A DNA stretch of 64,000 nucleotides from Saturnia japonica (GCA_033032175.1 CM065307.1:7068001-7132000), one strand, 5' to 3'. Positions 34,836 to 46,913 are shown, numbered from the stretch's first letter. Translations and numbers: made by a program. The notes: a model not told the origin generated them from the sequence alone.

Positions 34836-37286
34836 TTAATCTTCGGTATCGTCATCTAAATATTCAGAGCTGGTTTCGCTAGAATCCTCTTCGCTGTCAT
34901 CACTAATTACATTATTTTTGTAATTATCTTGTTTTGGCGAATTCTCGGAACGGCTGGATCTGAACAGTTCTTCTGTTAAAGTTGATGGCTCGTTCGAAGA
35001 TGGACCGTAGATCTTTTGATTCGAATAACCTCCGTGCACTACGGGTTCTTGATCATCTTTATTATTCAAACGGTTAAAGTTGCGACAACCACAGCTTGTT
35101 CGTTCTTTTAGGATATTTATTAATATGGGAAGTAAATTCTTGAGGCTCGATGACTTTGATTTAGAGTTTGATGAATCAGGATGAATTATGTAAGGTACTG
35201 AGTCTGACGATTGAAATGGGGGCATAAAAACAGGATAAGCTTGATGGTTTTGTATGGGAAATATCGAGGGCTGATATGGTGATAATGAAATTACCGGTTG
35301 AATTTGAGGAGTCCCTTGCAACTGCGTTGAGCCTATTACTTGTTGGTTTAGTATCGGAGGTGGGTTTGATTGGATTTGTGACAGAATTATTGGCTGTGCA
35401 TGTACAGATTGACTTTGAATTGTCGCTTGAGCTGGGTTTGGACTAGAGAGCATCGCTGGTTGACCTTTCGTAGCCATAGGACATGTTTGAACTTGAACTG
35501 ATGGTAGTGATGTTGGATTTTGCACTGGAAACACAGGCTGACTCGATATGGACATAAATGTTGGTTGATTTTGAAAAGTTTGAGATGCTGTCAACATTGT
35601 GGGAACTAAAGGTAAAGTTTGATGACTCTGCAGTGATGGGAGAATGGGCTGATTCTGCAATGTTGGCTTATTAATAATAAAAGGCAGAGGTAGGGGACCT
35701 TGAATCGAGGTCAATATTGGTTGATTCTGTAGGGGAAATATTGACAGTTGATCCTGCATTGACATAAGCTCAGCTTGATTCTGTATACTAGGCATAATTT
35801 GATTCTCTGCCATAGCTGGATAATTCTGAATATTCGATATTAGTTGGTTTTGCATCGTTGTTAAAGACGATTGATCTATTATTGTTGGTATATTCTGCAT
35901 TGTAAAAGATGGTTGATTTGGCAATGAGGACAGTGGTCGAATTTGCATAGATGTTATTTGTGGCTGTACTGGCAATGACATCAAACCGTGTTCATGTTTT
36001 ACAGTATTCAACATTTGCTTATTTTGATTTGTGTTAAATGTTCCCTGGTTCGGAATTGAAGTTTGTTTCATTTGGTTTTGTAAAGATATAGAATTTCGAA
36101 TATTGGATGGACTTAGTTGTAATGAAAGTGTGTTTTGCGGAATCTGATTTTGTGTAATTTGCAGTGGTGTACATTGAGTTTGAGCCTTCCTTAAAGGAAC
36201 GTTAGAAACGCCATCTACTTGGTTCGGGAAAGTTTGAAACATTTGATCGATAGGTAAATATTTTAAAGATGTAAACTGTATTGTTGGGATATTATTGTTC
36301 AGCACAGCGTTCGAACTACTTAAGGTTGGTGGAACTGGGGATTTTAAATTTATCGATGGAACTGAGTCTACTTCAGGTCTTTGCGACTTCAAATATTGGA
36401 TGTTAGTTGTAGGTATTGTAATAACTGATGCGCCTATTTGCTGTAAAGGTTGTTGTATATTTACCGATTCGAGCCTTGTTGGTGTTTGCAAGTTGATTGG
36501 TAGTTGTAAGTTTACAGGTTGTTGATATACCTGTTGTTCTTGTAAAGTTTGTTGTTGTTGAAATGCTTGTTTTTGTTGTTTTAATATTTGTTGTTGTTGT
36601 TGTATAGCTTGTTGTTGTTGAAATGCTTGTTGTTGCTGTAGGGCTTGTTGCTGTTGATGGGCTTGTTGCTGTTGTAGGGCTTGTTGCTGTTGTAGGGCTT
36701 GTTGCTGTTGTAGGGCTTGTTGCTGTTGTAGGGCTTGTTGCTGTTGTAGAGCTTCTTGCTGTTGTAGGGCTTGTTGCTGTTGTAGGGATTGTTGCTGGTG
36801 TAGGGCTTGTTGTTGTAGTGTTGCTTGGTGCTGCTGCAAAGCTTGTTGCTGTTGCAATGTCTGTTGTTGTATTGCTTGTTGCTGAAAGATTGGCTGCTTT
36901 TGTAGAGCTTGCTGTTGTAGTTTCGCTTGTTGTATGTTACTTGGCTGGGCACTTGAAGCTATTGTTATTAAATTTGAATTATCAGGTGTCTTCGGAAGGG
37001 TTTGCTGGGGTAATCCGTGAACGATGTTAAGAGCAATATTTTGTAGTTCCAATCCCTGTCCACGTATATCCTGCAAAAGAATTTAATGAATGTGGAAAGA
37101 TGCAAGACTTTTATTTACAAACTCTTCACACTGGTATTTATGATAATTATAATGATGATTATATTTAAAAAAAAAACGAAACATTTAAGCTAACTCAGAA
37201 GAGGTTCTAAAAGTAACAACTGTTTAAAATTTTACCTTTAAGTACAATAATAAAATAAACGTCTCCAGTAATGTGGCTGTCGCCAT
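34836..37286 (-). CDS. Gene F: secreted Gln-rich repeat protein with LPxLL core
   Basis: Exon 1 is 37286-37236 (MATATLLETFILLLYLK) with donor GTAAAA. Exon 2 is 37070-34836 after TTTTGCAG, reading DIRGQGLELQNIA in phase 0. Total is about 761 residues. Residues about 65-185 are Gln repeats, with QQQQAL hexapeptides coded by near-identical 18-bp units. The middle 400 residues are Gln/Pro/Leu/Ser-rich with irregular QNQP and LQNQPIL units. The C-terminal part has YPVFMPPF, PYIIHPDSSNSKSKSS, the core LKNLLPILINILKERTSCGC, then an acidic Ser-rich end (DSEEDSSETSSEYLDDDTED). The segment before the core resembles that of gene H. It lacks the PYPIP tail. The Gln tract could favour aggregation or transglutaminase cross-linking, which is inference. 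Confidence 0.9.
36580..36860 (-). repeat. 18-bp tandem repeat coding for QQQQAL
   Basis: In gene F, units close to TTGTTGCTGTTGTAGGGC (plus strand) are stacked. The stretch at about 36656-36790 is nearly perfect, with imperfect copies on both sides. It is in frame and reads QQQQAL. Such arrays are prone to length change. Confidence 0.9.
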
Positions 37287-37320
37287 ATTGGTTCGTAAAC
37301 TGCTACCAGATTGTCCTTTC

Positions 37321-37329
37321 TCTTATATA
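37321..37329 (-). promoter_or_regulatory. TATA box of gene F
   Basis: TATATAAGA on the minus strand, 35-43 bp before the ATG of gene F. Confidence 0.65.
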
Positions 37330-37945
37330 TTAACTATCTGGTTTGAAAATCTGACATAATGTTAAATATAAATTATCAATTTTGAGCGAAGTTATCTCAT
37401 GTTTTTGTTATAAAGTCACGTACGTACTTTAAAAATTAATCGATATGCTTGATATGTGACGATAATGAGTTATTATTTAAATAATATTGAGACACAAATG
37501 ATTTGCATTATAAATTAATATTTTGTATTTTATAATGATTTTACATTCATTAATATACTGTTTTACAACCTTTTATTTAACTTGCCTTGCCCCCTGATAT
37601 GGGTATCAAATAAAACGGTTTGTTGAGAAAAATAGCAAAAAAAAAATCTTTCCAAAAAAAAATTTTGAACATCAAGTTTTTAATCAATATTTCAATAATT
37701 TTATAAGATTTTAATATAAAATTTATATTGAAAAAAGGTAGTTTAAAATAATATTAGCTGTATATATATTAAGTTGACGATAGTTTTATCGTGCCAAAAT
37801 GAGACGCATATTTGAGACTGGACATCCCATGTAGATAAATTGCGCTAATTGTAGATTGGCTGGCGTTGTAAAGTTCAGAGTCGAGTATGAAATATAGCTT
37901 AAAACAAAAGAATAATGAGTTAATGGATTAGTATTTATTTATTAC
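37330..37945. other. Upstream region of gene F
   Basis: AT-rich, nothing recognised. Confidence 0.4.
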
Positions 37946-38105
37946 TAGTTAAACCCGGCCACGCGGAGCTGTGGTTCAGAAAAGTATATAAAGACACGGG
38001 CGTATTTGCATACACAGTTGCATGAAAATTTCAAGGCAATCGGTGGAGAATTTCGATATTTAAGATTTTGAACGAAAGAACATTTAAATTAATACCTTCG
38101 CTAAT
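37946..38105 (+). repeat. R2-like dispersed repeat fragment
   Basis: CTAGTTAAACCCGGCCACGC, then GCATGAAAATTTCAAGGCAA and CGGTGGAGAA, follow the same plan as R2 copies (opening CTAG-type block, then a TTTCA...AAxCGG block). Diverged. Confidence 0.45.
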
Positions 38106-39105
38106 ATTTGACTTCGACTTCGGTCGTTCGTCGTTCTATCTATGGGTATTCTGTTTTGAAACTGAAAATAATTATATGAATAAATCTTAATTTCTTTGGT
38201 GTAGATGTGATCTTTTTTCCATTGTTCTCAAATTTGAAAGTTCATATTGTATGTAAAGATTTAAGTCAATAACCGCTTGACCGATTTCAATGAAATGTTG
38301 TACGGAGGAAATATATGTTATTTCTCATTTCATAAACTATAAAAATATCAATAATACTTTTATAAATCACAAGATATGAGTTTAAAGTCTAAATAAAACT
38401 ATGATACATATATAATTACTGTGTAATAAACACATGCAGAGTCGCGGGCACAGCTATTTATATGTAATCTCTCCTGTTTTAGCGACATTATACATCGTCC
38501 ACCCATATTGATACTTTCTTTTACTTACTTTTATTGACAAGGATAAGTAGAAATTAATCCTATCCTTTCATTTAGTTCATTTATAAATATTTTAAAGTAT
38601 TCGAACAGCTTTTAATACTTTTCATTTTTTAAACATTAAAAAAATCATCAAAATTCAAGAGTGTTAAGGCTACTAGACAAATAAACAAATTTACGTTTGC
38701 TATAATTTGTTACCCGGCTCATCATGAATACTCTAATTAGATCAAGAGCGTGAAGCAACAAGCGGATGAATTCGAATAGGCATAACTAGAAACACTCTGG
38801 GAATATTCCTGTTGCGAATTTAAATAGCGCTTAAATAGATACTTGCATCGCATCTTTGACTGATTAAAAAAAATACTTTTAGCATTTGACAAAAATTTAA
38901 TCTGATGTTAAGTTACTATTTGGCCTTTGGAGTGAAGTATAGTGGGGTACTGGGTCTCAAGTGCAACTGCTAGAACACACCTTTATGTGCTTAGCGACAA
39001 ATTTTTAACTGGAACATGCATTATAATAGGATTATATTTTAAGGTTTTATACTTCTATTTCTGTATTCTTATTTTTTCATTAATGATCCTAAGTCTTTTA
39101 TATAT
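38106..39105. other. Intergenic sequence, no gene seen
   Basis: AT-rich, with further weak R2-like words (TTTCAATGAAATGTTGTACG near 38288). No gene. Confidence 0.4.
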
Positions 39106-39575
39106 AACTAGCTGTGCCCGTGACTTCGCTCACGTGTACTACAGAATGCCCGCGCGAGACTTAGTCCCCCGCTCCCGGCTATTTTAAGCACAAAAATGCT
39201 TATTTTGGGTATTCCTTAGAAGATAGATATATACTCTCCCGGACTTTTTGTAGGTCTTTTTAATGCCTATGATTATGTGGTACATTAATTTGCTATATCT
39301 CTTATGGTTTACTCAGCATAAGCCATTTAATCGCCCGAATAGATTCACTATGACCAGTATTTTTTTTTAATAAAAGTAGCCTAAGTTACTCCCTATATCA
39401 TCAGCTGTCTATCAGTGAAAGTCCCGGAGATTACCCGGAACAAACCGACTGACAGACCGACAAAAATTTTAAAAATGGGCTTTTGGTTATATACTATATA
39501 CTTTCATATGCATTTAGTAAAAAACTTTTATGTTGACATTACAAACAGACACTTCAATTATATTAGTTGTATAAA
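39106..39575 (+). repeat. Dispersed repeat R1, longest copy
   Basis: Begins CTAGCTGTGCCCGTGACTTC and runs through GCGCGAGACTTAG, GGTTTACTCAGCATAAGCC, TAAAAGTAGCCTAAGTTACTC, CTATCAGTGAAAGTCCCGG and ATACTTTCATATGCATTTAG, ending at ACAAACAGACACTTC. It covers all the blocks found separately in the partial copies. No ORF, terminal repeats or A tail were found, so its class is open. Confidence 0.7.
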
Positions 39576-40254
39576 TAAATAATACAAGAATTGATGTTTT
39601 TTTATCATTATAGATTTAGCATTGTGGCCACAATTTCACCTGCTCTTAAATGACGATGTAGAACAAGATGATAGCACGCTAAGCCTAGTGGAAGACTGGC
39701 TCTCAAGTGCAGGTGCCGGAACACACCTACTCGTGTATATGTAACACGAAAAAAGTCAAAATCAAAATCTATCGAATAGTTTTTGTGTGTTTTTGCGCAC
39801 AAAAGTAAACTTCTATCATATTCGTTGCCAGTCGTATTCATTTTTGTAATGGTTTTTATTGGTATAGGCACATTTTTGAAATTATGTAAAGCCTATACTA
39901 GCTGCTGTCGCATTTTATGTTTGAAGGTTCGAAGATTTTTAAGACCTAAAAATACCAAATAGCTTAGTGATTTTAATACAAATACTAACTGGTCCACCAG
40001 ACGTTATTATACCCTTTTTGGTAGTTAAAAACTCGACCACAGCGCTACCAGATTATTTCATTTTCTTTTTACCACATATATTGTGAATATGAGCCATTTT
40101 GATTTATAATTATAGAATTTGTTAATAACGTTTATAGTTTATAGCCATTTATCGGATCCTAACAATTAATCATCGTCTTGACATTTTTTATGTGTTATGT
40201 ATGGTATATTATGTGAATCTCAATTGATGAAGTCTTTCAAAAGTTTAACAATCT
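39576..40254. other. Intergenic sequence, no gene seen
   Basis: Contains a short R1-like word (CTCAAGTGCA...GGAACACACCT near 39700, also near 38957) but no gene. Confidence 0.4.
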
Positions 40255-40395
40255 ATACTAATATTATAAATGCGAAAGTAACTCTGTCTGCCTGTCTGTC
40301 TGCTACGTTTTCACGCCTAAACCGCTGAACCAATTTCGATGACTTTTAATATAGATATATACGACCTTGGGAAATGTTATATAGGTAACTTTTTG
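40255..40395 (-). repeat. R2-like dispersed repeat, reverse copy
   Basis: CTATACTAATATTATAAATG, (CTGT)n and AACCGCTGAACCAATTTCGATG are the reverse complement of the usual R2 3' end and AAATTGG block. Confidence 0.55.
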
Positions 40396-40745
40396 TAGCA
40401 AAAATAAAACTTTAAATGAAGAAAATAGGGGATGATAGTTTGTAAGAAGTAAATATATAAAATCTTTACACAGTCTCATTTGTTTATAAAGCATATTTAC
40501 TCATGATAACCTGTAATTAAATGAAAAAAAGAAATCCGATTATTTTTCTTGTTTTTATTAATCAATGGCCATTTAAAAAAAAACATTATTTTATTGAAAA
40601 TTAAATTATATGAACAAATTATAAACAGTCAACCCATTTCTCGCATCCAAACTCTACAACTCTTAAATTAACAATATAAATAAATATTATGTATATGAAT
40701 TGCTTTAGACAATCTTATTTATAATTTAGTACGATCCTAACTTTG
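40396..40745. other. 3' flank of gene G
   Basis: AT-rich. The minus-strand AATAAA at 40595-40590, about 150 bp after the stop of gene G, is the best poly(A) candidate. Confidence 0.4.
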
Positions 40746-41862
40746 TTACAATTTTTTCTTATTACCGTTATTGGTCTTACCACCGTTATTACTACTCTTA
40801 CTACCGTTATTACCACTCTTACTGCTGCTATTGCCACTTTTACTACCGCTATCACTACTACTACCGCTAATACTACCACTACTACTTCCACTATTAGATT
40901 TGGAAATGTTATTATCACTTGCACCACTGGTAGTAGTATCATCAGTTATAACATTTATAACTTGCGTCGGAGCACTTGCAGACGATCCTCCACTACCCTT
41001 ATTGTCTCCACTAGCAGAATTTTCGGATTTAGGATGCTCGTCGTAGTCTTCATCATCGTCGTAGTTATCACGGTCGTACTTGCAAATTATAGGATTATTT
41101 GTTGGAAATGGTATAGGATAAGGTATAGGAATGTTTCTACTACTGTTGCAGCCGCAACAGTTACAGCAATAGCAACCGCCGCAAGGACCGCAATTGCCGC
41201 AAGGACCGCAATTGCCGCAACCGCCGCAATTGCCGCAACCGCCAAAACCGCCGCAGCCGCAATTCCTATTCCTTGTTGCAAGAAGTAATATTGTTAAAAG
41301 GATACCGAAGTCATCGTCGTCATTGTTGTACGAATATGGAATTATTCCTCCATTGTACATGGGCATTACTGCCTGTGATGATACTACACCATCCTGGAAT
41401 AGAATATTTCATTCAATCTCGTCCATAACTGAGTAATATAGAAATATCTATTAAAATCTGTAAATCATTAAAATCGCAGGTTTTAAGAGCAATGTTTCCA
41501 TAGTCAAAATTAAGAACAGATTCAATATAATTATTATCAGTATTTCCTGAATACATAAATTCATTAATCTATAAAAATTTGGAAATAAATAACCTCATTT
41601 AACTAGTGACGATAATAGCACATTTTAAACATATTATTTTACATAAAAAATGAGATGGTAAAATCATTGTTAACATGCTTAAGAAATATTGATAAAGTAA
41701 GCCCTTCATATAATACATAATTATACTTATAAATTATAGAAAACTGTGATATAATTGTCGGGTATCATTTCTATCACTCATGATTTTTTTTTTATATTGT
41801 CTTACCTTCGAAATGAAAATCAATAAAGTAATAAACGCCAAAAAAAGTAAGAAGGATTTCAT
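40746..41862 (-). CDS. Gene G: secreted Cys/Gly-rich protein with LPxLL-type core, PYPIP motif and Ser/Gly/Asn tail
   Basis: Exon 1 is 41862-41806 (MKSFLLFLAFITLLIFISK) with donor GTAAGA. Exon 2 is 41393-40746 after TATTCCAG, reading DGVVSSQAVMPMYNGG in phase 0. Total is about 234 residues, with likely cleavage near VVSSQA. Parts in order: GGIIPYSYNNDDDD, the core GILLTILLLATRNRN, a Cys/Gly block (CGCGGFGGCGNCGGCGNCG), IPIPYPIPFPTNNPIIC, an acidic stretch (DNYDDDEDYDEH), then about 100 residues of Ser/Gly/Asn/Lys low complexity ending KKKL. The NNPIIC ending is shared with gene H. The Ser-rich tail recalls sericins in composition only. A cross-linked, hydrophilic extracellular coat protein is plausible. 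Confidence 0.92.
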
Positions 41863-41934
41863 ACTTTTTATGAATATATTTATATATATTTATCATCAAA
41901 AACGAAAGTAATCTTTTGTATTAGAAAAGTTACA

Positions 41935-41941
41935 TTATATA
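41935..41941 (-). promoter_or_regulatory. Candidate TATA box of gene G
   Basis: TATATAA on the minus strand, 73-79 bp before the ATG. A second TATATATAAATA at about 41889-41878 is only 16-27 bp from the ATG, which is too close for transcription to start before the coding region. The outer box is preferred. Confidence 0.45.
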
Positions 41942-42773
41942 CTTTTATTTGATTACATCATACCACTTATCTAAGTAAATTATTACGTAGCAGATGGAAA
42001 GATAAAGGGGAATTCGCTTGGTGCGTTGTTACAAGACAATTAAACCGTTATCAAGATCGTGAATTACGATATATGTTTGTTATTTTACTATATATGAAAG
42101 ATACTATTTATTTCGAATTTTCAACGCTTTTTTATCTATTCAACCTTCCAAGACAATATTACTTATTTACTATCATGTAATATGTATAAACATGATTAAA
42201 GTAAGACTGAACGCATTTAAAGTGGTAAAACCAAATTAGCGTCTTGCAAAAAGAAAAATTAGTTGCTAAATATGTTTAACGAACTGTCAAAGTTAAATAG
42301 CCAAAAATGGCTATTTAGCGCCGCTAAACACGTTTAAGTGACTCCTTACTATTTAAGATACAAATTATCTATAAAAAATTTGAGAATATAGGAGAACAGA
42401 GACATCATAAGGGTCAGCGTGGTTTTAACACTTTTACCACATTTCTCCTCGATAGAAGACAACTGTACTATTTTCATGTTATTCAATTGATTTTGATAGA
42501 CAACAAACAATGACATCCAACTATGCACGTTTCATTGTATATACTATATGCATAAGTTCTATAAATCATCATGCTTTTCAGATTAAGAAACTTGTCAAAA
42601 CGTGAAACGGAACGCAGAGACTGCCTTACCGCCTCGCTAATTATGTTTAACTAAATCAACGCACTGTATTTGTCGTGCGGGATGACCCTAAATGCGTTTA
42701 TGATAAATCCATTTAAGGGGCTAACTGTAATTAACTAATTTTGTATAGCAGTGAGTTAAATGAAATGTTGCGC
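41942..42773. other. Upstream region of gene G
   Basis: AT-rich, no gene. Confidence 0.4.
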
Positions 42774-43068
42774 AAGCCGCCCTCAGTGGTGTTAACGTGT
42801 ACAGACATCGCGTCCATCGACGTGAGGGCGGCTTTAGCGAGTGTAGTTAGCCTAAGCTTTCGGAAAAGTAAAGTATCGTGATGAAACCAAAGTATGGGTG
42901 GTAGGGCATTTTCTATCGCCCGTATGGTTAGCTACCACTCGCAAGTTGAAAATCTGTCACCAAGAAACTATAGATGTATTTTCGCAGCTGCACTCCTCAC
43001 TAACTAGGTTCTGCGTGTTGTGTTATCCATCTTGGGCTACGTCGTCAGTTACGGCCGTTTTTAATAAT
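42774..43068 (+). mobile_element. SINE family S2, copy with rebuilt head
   Basis: ACGTGTACAGACATC...CGTCCATCGACGTGAG, CGTGATGAAACCAAAG, GCCCGTATGGTTAGCTACC, TTGAAAATCTGTCACC and CAGCTGCACT match the copy at 49443-49735. Where that copy has the tRNA-like B box (GAGTTCGAATCCC) this one has GAGGGCGGCTT. That pairs perfectly with AAGCCGCCCTC at 42774, making a 12-bp stem. Confidence 0.7.
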
Positions 43069-43479
43069 TGATCTAACCATTGTTTTTGCTACTGAAAATA
43101 GAGAGATATGTCTGTTGGTTAGCTTTTGTATGAAATAGCTATCCAAAGAAACGTTATTGAAATGCAAACGCTTACCAATATATCAAAATCGTCAATAACA
43201 AAAACAGTGTTTAAATGGATTATTAAACATGGTCGTTAAACATTTGACATTGTAGACAAACGCTATAGCTACAAGGAATAATAAATTAATTAAAAAATTG
43301 TTGTAACTTTTTGAATAAGGTGATTTGAAGCTGCGAGAAGGGTTTAACGCAATAATTAAATCAATAGTAAACAAGTTAAATACGAAGTCGAGATCAACAT
43401 GAACAACGGTTTACATTAACTATGACATTTTTATTATAAACTACAAGATCGAGTGACAAATGTCGAGAACCGACGTCGC
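43069..43479. other. Intergenic sequence, no supported gene
   Basis: A 60-codon minus-strand ORF (43192-43374) has a hydrophobic stretch but no gene context. I do not call it. Confidence 0.4.
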
Positions 43480-43700
43480 AGTCTGCGAAGTTGGGAAGAC
43501 AATCACGAAACTGAAATCGAGTTGGACAGGATATGTTGCCAAACAAATTGATGGCGGGTGGATTAAAACGTCGACAGATTGGTGGCCACGCACAGGGAAA
43601 TGATGCGTCGTACGTCCATCAGTTCGTTGATTATCTCAGGACGACAAGATTAACTCACCAGTGGGCGATTACTAGCTGGATATGATTACTGGAAAATGAT
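43480..43700 (+). mobile_element. RTE-like LINE ORF2 C-terminal remnant
   Basis: The plus strand reads SSWTGYVAKQIDGGWIKTST then DWWPRTGK and a stop. This follows the RTE pattern W.GHVAR..D.RW....EW.PR.GKR. Stops and a short ATGATGATAAT tail indicate a dead 3' fragment. Confidence 0.6.
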
Positions 43701-44599
43701 GATAATACAATTCATTATTTTTAGTTAATCAGTAATACTGAACACTTAAGAAATGTTCTCATAGAACCGTGATCAAGTAGGAAGATATGAAATTAATTCT
43801 ATGTGCCCAATGGGAAATCCCATAGGCAACATCATCTCGATTTAATTAAGGGGATGAATTGGTTTCATTTAAGTTGTTTAATAATTGGCTAATCGTTGGC
43901 TTAAGCTGTGCGTTTTCAGTCTGTAAGCCTTAGGAATGTTATTAAATAGATGTTAACTTAGTGAAAATATATATTTCTTTATCAGCGTTTGAAAATGCGT
44001 TGTGAGCTGTTGTTATCCCATTATATTAAATGCTGTACCTAGCTTCAGAAAGAGGCTTTTGATAGTCTTGATCAATAGACACCGGAACTTTTATAGCTAA
44101 TACAATTTACCCATATGACCAATTACAATTATTAATAATACCTACAACATTTACTCTGCAAATAAATTTATTATTCAGCCATTGTAATTATTTTGATTTC
44201 AACTTCGATTCAGTTCTAGTTCAGTACCAATGTGAAGTTTATCAAAACGATTTTAAAATAATCTGACCATTCCGTATTCATATTTTTTTCAAACTTAAAA
44301 TAATAATAAAATCGTTAATTAAAAAACCACATATTAAAGTCCATTTACGAGTACTTTCATATATTCCCATACTAGCGACCTGCCCCAGCTTCGCACGGCT
44401 ACAATTTACAAAGTAGTGTATATAACCGTTTAAAAAGCCTGATTTAAAGTTTATCGCTTAAATATTGATAGTTCATAACTGCCTTTGTTACTGCGGCGTT
44501 GGTGTTATGATATAGATGACTGTATTTATAAAGAAGAAATATAAAATAAGAGATAATTTGAAAAATGGTATTTATATTGGAGAAAGCATCTAACTTACC
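43701..44599. other. Intergenic sequence, no gene seen
   Basis: AT-rich. A weak R2-like start (CTAGCGACCTGCCCCAGCTTC) lies near 44373. Confidence 0.4.
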
Positions 44600-44662
44600 T
44601 GATTGAATGATGGATGATGAACGGCGACTATGTCTTCTTCATGCATTTCTTTATTTTCCATG
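44600..44662 (-). other. Possible isolated coding exon
   Basis: The minus strand has ATG...GTAAGT encoding MENKEMHEEDIVAVHHPSFN and Gln, 21 codons in phase 0 with a consensus donor. An AT-rich TATATATTTG lies just upstream. It is not a signal peptide, and I found no matching second exon downstream. It may be chance or the start of an unrelated gene. Confidence 0.2.
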
Positions 44663-44782
44663 CACAAATATATATTTAAGCATTTTATGGTATACTAAAA
44701 AAAAAAAAACCTTTTACGTGCGCGCAAAGACGTCAACGGCATTTTAAACGTTATAAGTTGGAAAAGGTTGAATACGTCGAAA

Positions 44783-45052
44783 GGAGGTTACATGGCGATA
44801 CTGGCCTTATAAGCCTAGTAATCCTAAACACGACTGCTATGCTCTAGGTCCTAGGTTCGATTCCCAGGTCGCGCAAAGTGTTATTGGGGTTTTCTATGAA
44901 ATTCTCAGTAGCTCGTAGCTCGGAGTTTGGCTTTGTACCCGATTAATAGCAATAGGCTCAACCCCTATTACCTAAAACATACCCGGCGAACTGTGGGGGT
45001 ACACCTCTGCCTAACACTTCGGAGATACAGGCGTGATGGTATCTTATGTAAC
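44783..45052 (+). mobile_element. tRNA-derived SINE, family S1
   Basis: The head GGTTACATGGCGATACTGG...CCTAGGTTCGATTCCCAGG contains a near-perfect B box (GGTTCGATTCC). The body has GTGTTATTGGGGTTTTCTATG, CTACCTAAAACATACCCGGC-type words, and an end at CAGGCGTGATGGTATCTTATG. A shorter reverse copy lies at 62001-62180. Confidence 0.75.
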
Positions 45053-45369
45053 TTAATATTTACGAATAGTGCACTTAACTCGCGACGCGCAATTCATCAC
45101 AGTTAGTAGTGCCGGTCAAAGTCCACGACCGGTTTTGCTGAGAAGGATTTCTTAAATCGCGTGTAATTTTGAATTCATGATATCTCCTATGGTTATTCAT
45201 TTCAATGGAAAACTGTAAAGGACAATCTTAATCTACATTAAATGCCCAAGTTAACTAACGAAGTTATCTGGATAAAGATTAATACTGAATTGGAGAAAAT
45301 AGCTTCGCAAATAACGTAATAAAAATATTAATAATAATTTTAAAAAAATATTATGTAGAAGATAAAAAT

Positions 45370-45530
45370 GGTTACTGTGAGTCAACCTTAGAAAATAAAC
45401 ATATACCATCGCGGACTCTTCTGTAGGCTTTTTGAAGAACTACAATTCTTTAGAACATTATTTTAATACATCTCCTATGGTTTAGCCAGCGTAAGCCATG
45501 TAAGCGGCCGAAAATAATTTTTTGACGACT
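45370..45530 (+). repeat. Dispersed repeat R1, central fragment
   Basis: GGACTCTTCTGTAGGCTTTTT, ATCTCCTATGGTTTAGCCAG and CGTAAGCCATGTAAGCGGCC match the middle of the copy at 39106-39575 (GGACTTTTTGTAGGTCTTTTT, ATCTCTTATGGTTTACTCAG). Confidence 0.6.
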
Positions 45531-46913
45531 TAAATACAATTAGTTGAATTTTCTTTACTATACAAAAACTTTATTGGAAGGAAATTATAAAATAAGTAAT
45601 TAAATATAGAATATAAAAGAAAGTATTTGACTTTGTCTGAACTTTTATTAATGACCTCAATATCTTATTAGTGATAACTTTGCATAAAGATTTAACAAAC
45701 AAATAATACTCATCAGTCAATCTACGACTTATCTATCCCATATATTTAAGTATTACATCTATGATCTATTCTATCTGTCTACTTATATGCCATTACAAAG
45801 ACCTCTTTCAGAGAGAAGCACGAGTTTCAGTACCATGCCAGTCCACCATATATTTGTTAATACAAAAACCGAAAAATATGTAGTTCTGTAAATGGTTTAA
45901 GTACTTAAACATTTATCAAACGTTCAGCATTCCTGTCGATATTTTCCTTCACGGTTAGTTGATATTGTTACTAATCAAATACATTAATTTTATTCCGTTA
46001 AATTAGCAGGGGTGTATAGGAAAATTCAATCAATATTTAATTGATTTTAAGGATTTAATCAATCGACCATCAAGTACTTAACTTCTCGACACTATAATAT
46101 AGCCTGAAACAAATGTAAACTACATTAACAATAAGCTTTCAAATATGACGATGAAGACGACTGTTAGTAGAATTAACCGTTTATTTATGCATATTGTTGT
46201 CGCCGGAAGTATCGTAATAGGAACTGGACTTTAGAATGAAAAGTTCAATTATATATACAGTTTCTCAATTTATAGTAAAAATTATATATGATTTAGTATT
46301 TTGGTTCACTTTAGTCATGATTATTTTCCTTAAAAAAACTTATTTAGAAATAAAAAGTTACTGATGAAACAAATTAACATTATCATAATCATCGTACACT
46401 ATTCTGGATTTGAGCCACTACGACTCTATTCTTTATACGGAATGTTCCCATCCAAACTAACGCTTACAAAAAAAAACACGAGATATAATAATTAATATAA
46501 CTTTATTATTGAATAGAAATTGTACTTATAAAAATATCTAACTTTTGACTTTTATAAATTACTAGCAACTGTCTGTAGCTTCTTCCTCGTTAATTACATA
46601 AAACTATTCATACAATTCTTTCAGCCGATTTTGCATGATTGAGTAACAAGCAAACAAACAACCATACAAACTTTCTCATTTATAATATTATTAAGTAATA
46701 CGTTAGTATGTCGGGTAATAGTTATATTAGTTTAAATAATTTAATTAACTGCATTTTTATTTGGTATAATTTTATATGTTATTGTTATGAATGAATAGAT
46801 TCATTAGTACATGTTAAATATCACTTTATTTAAAATTAAATAACAAATACGCTTAATACCAAAACACAAAGCTCAACGTATTATTTAAAAATAGTATGGC
46901 ACTCTCTTTACAA
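45531..46913. other. Intergenic sequence, no gene seen
   Basis: AT-rich. The minus-strand AATAAA at 46830-46825, about 85 bp after the stop of gene H, is its likely poly(A) signal. Confidence 0.45.

Noticed and set aside
36580..36860. CRISPR-like or satellite array
   Set aside because: The period is 18 bp without spacers and it is an in-frame Gln repeat inside a gene.
40743..41436. Several Thr-, Leu- and Pro-rich ORFs over gene G
   Set aside because: All are shadow frames of the Ser/Gly/Asn and Cys/Gly repeats of gene G.
43192..43374. 60-codon minus-strand ORF with a hydrophobic segment
   Set aside because: No TATA box, splice site, poly(A) signal or shared motif.
46146..46235. Short plus-strand ORF starting MKTTVSRINRLFMHIVVAGS
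   Set aside because: It looks a little like a signal peptide, but it is on the opposite strand to the cluster, ends within 28 codons and has no donor site.
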